Shown in pieces: positions 60,692-64,000 of a stretch of DNA of 64,000 nt; the first letter of the stretch is position 1; every line of letters starts with the position of its first letter. The translations under genes were made by a program, and so were the position numbers. The stretch is taken from the NCBI GenBank assembly GCA_030246985.1, contig CP107246.1, positions 498,282 to 562,281 on the forward strand, written 5' to 3'. Source of the DNA: Candidatus Nitricoxidivorans perseverans. Its GTDB lineage: Bacteria > Pseudomonadota > Gammaproteobacteria > Burkholderiales > Rhodocyclaceae. The notes below the pieces were generated by a model, which did not search any database, was not told the DNA's origin, and was given only the letters and a program-made list of their open reading frames with translations.

Positions 60692-61693
60692 TCATCCCGT
60701 CACCAGAACGTCGCCCTGCGACTCGGCGAGCACATGTTTGGTGACGCTGCCCAGCAGGAATTCCTCGATCATGTCCTGGCCATGTTTGCCCATGACGATG
60801 AGATCGCAGTCTTGCTCCTGTTCCTGTTCGACGATGAGTCGCGACGGATCGCCATGCAGCGCGAGCAGCGTTGCTTTTGTCGATCCCAGGCTGGCGGTGG
60901 CGAGCGAATGCAGTTGTCGCAACGCCTTGTCCTGCGCTTCTTTCTGATAGGTGGCGCCCCGCGACACGTCGCCCAGCGCACGTAGCGATGCTTCAGTCGG
61001 CGTGAGGCCGGCGGCGATGGCGAGCGAATGCAATTGTTGCAGCGCTTCGTCCTTTGCCCTTGCCCGGTAGTGTTGGATAAGGGCCTCTTCGACGCCGGCA
61101 AAGGCCAGCTTTCCCTCGAATGGCGCCTCGAATGCATGGAGGAGAACTATTTGGGCGTCTGGCGCAAGCGTGCGTGCCAGCCGGAGGGCCGCAGCCGCCC
61201 CCGGGGAGAAATCGACCGGGACAAGAATGCGGCGATAGGGTTCGTGCGGTGCTTGTTTGACCACCAGCGTCGGGCGCCGCGTCAGGCGCAGCAGGCGCGC
61301 GGCCGTGGAACCGAGCCACAGATAGCGAAGGAAGCCCTCGCCGCGGGCGCCGACGACGAGCAGGTCGGCGTCGATGGCATCGGCATGCGCGACGATGACC
61401 CGAAGCACGTTGCCGGCCGCGAGATGGGCGGCCGCCGACACGCCGCGGGCCTGCCCGCGTTCGGCGATGAGTTGGGACAGGACGTCATGCGCCTGTTGGC
61501 GGATGCGCTCGACGATGGGTTCGGATTCATGGCCCAGGAGGCTTCTCAACTCGTCGATGGCTCTTTGCTGGATGGCATGCATCAGCGTCACTTGCGCGCC
61601 GGATTCCGCCGCCAGGCGAAAGGCCCGATCCACGGCGTGCCGGGAGGGCGCCGAAAAGTCCGTGGCGGCGAGAATATGGAACGGTGTTTTCAT
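60692..61693 (-). CDS. Tandem-domain universal stress protein with an internal 40-residue duplication
   Basis: A 333-residue protein made of two UspA domains. Each has the ATP loop G2xG9xGS: GARGEGFLRYLWLGST in the first and GKHGQDMIEEFLLGSV in the second. Within domain two a 40-residue unit occurs twice in a row (EALQQLHSLAIAAG and KALRQLHSLATASL start the copies), which explains why this domain is longer than normal. ATG 61693 is used; a longer frame upstream lacks support. It belongs to the stress cluster to its right. Confidence 0.88.
   Translation of the reverse strand: MKTPFHILAATDFSAPSRHAVDRAFRLAAESGAQVTLMHAIQQRAIDELRSLLGHESEPIVERIRQQAHDVLSQLIAERGQARGVSAAAHLAAGNVLRVIVAHADAIDADLLVVGARGEGFLRYLWLGSTAARLLRLTRRPTLVVKQAPHEPYRRILVPVDFSPGAAAALRLARTLAPDAQIVLLHAFEAPFEGKLAFAGVEEALIQHYRARAKDEALQQLHSLAIAAGLTPTEASLRALGDVSRGATYQKEAQDKALRQLHSLATASLGSTKATLLALHGDPSRLIVEQEQEQDCDLIVMGKHGQDMIEEFLLGSVTKHVLAESQGDVLVTG
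60841..61080 (-). repeat. 120-bp tandem duplication in the uspA gene
   Basis: Sequences from 60901 and from 61021 (both starting CGAGCGAATGCA) align at a distance of exactly 120 bases. The copies have diverged in third positions, so the duplication is old and is kept in frame. Edges are approximate. Confidence 0.75.
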
Positions 61694-61807
61694 GAAGTGT
61701 TCTCCCGTGCTCGAATGAGTATTGTCAGGCGGTCGATCGTTGGGCCAAGGCGCTGACAACGGCGGCAAATTGAAGAAGGGCGAGTTCCGCGAAGGGCCCG
61801 CGCACAG

Positions 61808-62742
61808 TCATGCCGCCTTTTGCAGCCAGGCATAGAGTCGCGGCCAGGCGTGAGGAATGAGCAGCAAGGCGACGCTGGCGGCGGCGAGATTGAATACCGT
61901 ATGGACCATCGCCACCTGCCGCGTGGTGGCGAGGTCCGTGGCGAGGATCATGCCGACGACGGGTTGCAGCAACGTCGCGAAAAGCAGCACGCCAAGGAGA
62001 TTGAAGCCGGTGTTGAGCAGCGCCAGCTTGCGCGCCACGGAGTCTAGCGCGCTGCTGGCCAGAAGCGCGGTGGACGTGGTGCCGATATTGGCCCCGGCAA
62101 CCAGCCATACGGACACTTGCGGCGCGACGATGCCTTGGGAAACCGCCAGTACCGCCAGTCCGCTGACCACCGAGGAGGACTGCACCAAGGCCGTGAGCAG
62201 TGCGCCGAACAACAAGGCCAGTACCGGGGAGTCGAGGAATTCGTGCCACTGGCCCATCAGCGGGCCGTGTGCCAGCGGTGCCAGAGCGTCGGCTATCAGG
62301 TCCAGGGCCAGGAAGATGAGCCCGAAATAAAACGCTGCCTTGCCGTAGGGGCGCCAGGGACGTGGTCCGACGAGTGACCAGAGGCCGCCCAGGGTGACGA
62401 AGATCGGCCCAGTCCCGTCACGTTCAGGGCGACCAGCCAGGCCGTCAAGGTGGTGCCGACGTTGGCGCCGATCATCACCGCGAAGGCGCCGCGTTCGGTC
62501 AGGGTGCGATTATGCGACAAGCCCACCGCCATGGAAGTCACGGCCGACGACGACTGCACTACCGCCGTGACGCCGGCGCCGACCAGCGCGCCGCGCCAGT
62601 CGGTTCGCGTCAGGCGTCGCAACGCATCGCGCAGCTGTTTTCCGCCGAGCCGCGCCATCTCCTCGGAGAACGCCGCCAGCCCATGCAGGAACAACATGAC
62701 AGCGGCCAATATCGAGAAGATCAGGGTGAGCAATGGACTCAT
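61808..62742 (-). pseudogene. Na/Pi cotransporter family protein, frameshifted
   Basis: Two frames together give one PNaS-type transporter. ATG 62742 starts MSPLLTLIFSILAAVMLFLH, with the first QSSS motif in GVTAVVQSSSAVTSMAVGLS; the frame fails near 62403 (GLG then RSSSPW). The other frame resumes with IFVTLGGLWSLVGPRP and holds the second repeat LLTALVQSSSVVSGLAVLAV. A single C missing in a CCG codon (GGCCGATC, expected GGCCCGATC) restores the reading. This may be a true mutation or a read error. It lies in a minus-strand stress cluster. Confidence 0.85.
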
Positions 62743-62803
62743 CGGCCGATCCCGTCGCAACCCGGCCATCGGGCAATCAGAGGCACGCATGGCGGTCGCG
62801 GTA

Positions 62804-63436
62804 TCAGCGCCACAGGCTCAGCGGCGGGTCGGTGACTACCGCGCGCAGGATATCGCCGCGCGAGACAAAACCGGCGAGGCGGCCGCCGTCGCCCATGATC
62901 GGCACGCCGTCGACGCCATGTTCCAGCATGACGGTGGCGATGCGCCGGATGTCGGTCACTGGCGCGGCGGCGACCACCGGTGTGGTCATGACATCGCTCA
63001 CATGACGGCCGAGGGATTCGACGATCCGGCCGCCATCGATGTTGATCGCGGTCAGCAGGTCGCGTTCGCTGACGATGCCGACGAGTTGCGCGCCGTCGGC
63101 AAGCACGGGAGCCTGATGGATGCGGTGGTCGCGCAGGATTCGCCAGGCCTGCGCCACGTCGTCGTTGGCGGCGACGGTGACTACCTGGTGTTGCATGATC
63201 TGGTCGGCGTGGTAGAGCGGCCCGCGTTCCAGATCGCCATGCAGCATGGCGCGGTAGGCGCGAACGGCTTCCGCGTGGGGGAAACTGGCCGCGCTGGCGA
63301 TGGCCTCGACGCCGGCTTCGTCTCCTTCCTGGGCGATGGCGCGGGCCGCGCGGATTCTTGTCAGCGCACGCACCCGGTTCATTTCCTCGAGCGTGCCGCT
63401 GAAAATCGGTCCGCTAAGGCCGTAGATCGAAAACAT
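62804..63436 (-). CDS. CBS-domain pair protein
   Basis: A 210-residue protein. A helical N-terminal part (about 1-75) precedes two CBS domains, from IMQHQVVTVAANDDVAQAWR and from VSDVMTTPVVAAAPVTDIRR, with IVSERDLLTAINIDG and FVSRGDILRAVV as their second halves. CBS pairs bind adenine nucleotides and act as energy sensors. It is 8 bases behind the UspA gene in the same direction. Confidence 0.87.
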   Translation of the reverse strand: MFSIYGLSGPIFSGTLEEMNRVRALTRIRAARAIAQEGDEAGVEAIASAASFPHAEAVRAYRAMLHGDLERGPLYHADQIMQHQVVTVAANDDVAQAWRILRDHRIHQAPVLADGAQLVGIVSERDLLTAINIDGGRIVESLGRHVSDVMTTPVVAAAPVTDIRRIATVMLEHGVDGVPIMGDGGRLAGFVSRGDILRAVVTDPPLSLWR

Positions 63437-63444
63437 GACGCGCG

Positions 63445-63885
63445 CTATCGGCGCCCGGGCTCGTTTTTGATGCAGATTACCGGCACGTTCGCCAGATGCA
63501 GCACCTTGCGCGTGACCGAGCCGAGCACGATGCCCGAAATCGCGCCCAGTCCGCGCGTCCCCATGACGATGTGGTCGCAACCGAGTTCATCGGCCAGCGC
63601 CACCAGGGTTTCCGCCGGGTCGCCGAGCTTGGTATGGGTCTGGCAGGCGACATTTTTCTCGTTCAACACATGCAGGATCGGTTTCAGCGCAAGGTGCGCG
63701 TCAACCGCCAAATGATCGCTGATCGCCTCCTTTTCCATGCCGTGGGTTTGCCACTCCTGCGGCTTGGGCTGGACATTGACCACGTGCACTTCGACAGGGC
63801 CGTGCTTCTGGATGAGGTCGATCAGATACAGGGCCGCCTGGAAAGCGGAATCCGAACCATCCACGGGCAATAGCACTTTACGCAT
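63445..63885 (-). CDS. Single-domain universal stress protein
   Basis: A 146-residue UspA protein: KVLLPVDGSDSAFQAALYLI at the start and the complete ATP loop GTRGLGAISGIVLGSVTRKV near the end. It lies one base after the stop of the probable P-type ATPase and precedes the CBS gene, so the cluster is likely one operon. Confidence 0.92.
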   Translation of the reverse strand: MRKVLLPVDGSDSAFQAALYLIDLIQKHGPVEVHVVNVQPKPQEWQTHGMEKEAISDHLAVDAHLALKPILHVLNEKNVACQTHTKLGDPAETLVALADELGCDHIVMGTRGLGAISGIVLGSVTRKVLHLANVPVICIKNEPGRR

Positions 63886-63886
63886 C

Positions 63887-64000
63887 TCAGTGTCCTTTCG
63901 CGGAAAAACATTTCAACATGAGCTTACGCGCCTCCTCCAGCAACAAGGTGCTCGAAGCAATCGCCGCCGCCAGGCACCAGTCTCCCAGGCCGAGATCGAC
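63887..64000 (-). CDS. C-terminal end of a membrane protein, probably a cation-transporting P-type ATPase
   Basis: The frame enters at the right edge and ends at TGA (63889-63887) after 37 visible codons: LGLGDWCLAAAIASSTLLLE and then EARKLMLKCF. A last hydrophobic helix followed by a basic E-x-x-K-x-x-x tail is typical of the end of calcium/magnesium-type P-ATPases, which often stand next to uspA and CBS genes. The identity is inference from a short piece. Confidence 0.5.
   Translation of the reverse strand, partial: VDLGLGDWCLAAAIASSTLLLEEARKLMLKCFSAKGH

Overview
The window is GC-rich chromosomal DNA of a Gram-negative bacterium, most likely a betaproteobacterium of the Rhodocyclales or a near relative. 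The assignment rests on gene order and family membership read from the sequence: rpsB-tsf-pyrH-frr-uppS-cdsA-dxr-rseP-bamA-skp-lpxD-fabZ-lpxA-lpxB-rnhB in one uninterrupted run, smpB/ratA/rnfH beside guaB-guaA, and a zwf-gnd-pgl cluster. No tRNA or rRNA gene was seen.

Layout. 1-1365: end of a periplasmic-binding-protein gene and a porin-like gene (minus strand). 1468-5167: AmmeMemoRadiSam genes amrB-amrA-amrS behind an MgtC/DUF4010 membrane protein (minus). 5219-6922: ispD-ispF-thpR. 6906-8932: an EnvZ/OmpR-type two-component pair with a tandem 10-bp OmpR-like site in front of it. 9026-11091: small secreted protein, tsaB-rimI and a family-4 uracil-DNA glycosylase. 11127-12521: a collapsed type II-C CRISPR-Cas locus (see below). 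12594-22697: CDF transporter, zwf-gnd/pgl, typA, a methylthioinosine-phosphorylase-like gene, glnD and map. 22746-37527: the large translation, isoprenoid, phospholipid, outer-membrane-assembly and lipid A block, with most genes overlapping by 1-8 bases. 37520-46607: TonB receptor plus binding protein, nfeD/SPFH pair, smpB, ratA-rnfH, guaB-guaA.

Behind guaA the character changes. A stripped integrative element (tyrosine integrase, AlpA, iterons, att-like repeats; 46608-48470) has cut into a molybdate operon, leaving only the last third of modA ahead of intact modB and modC. Next come a short-repeat element that supplies the end of modC, a PstS-like binding protein, a histidine kinase and an NtrC-type activator with start codons 6 bases apart, and a beta-propeller protein behind a good sigma-54 (-24/-12) promoter. 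Then a drug/metabolite transporter bracketed by 34-bp direct repeats, benE with a divergent MocR regulator, and a stress-type cluster (two UspA proteins, CBS protein, frameshifted Na/Pi cotransporter, end of a probable P-type ATPase).

The most unusual part is the CRISPR remnant. A complete-looking tracrRNA gene (36-nt anti-repeat, hairpin, terminator) and one perfect-length 36-bp repeat survive, but Cas9 is reduced to a 62-residue peptide holding the RuvC-I motif, whose last residues look like the end of Cas1. An intact cas2 follows, and a BrnT-BrnA toxin-antitoxin module occupies the place where the array should be. The second most interesting unit is the NtrC/kinase/beta-propeller/binding-protein set at 50872-56217.
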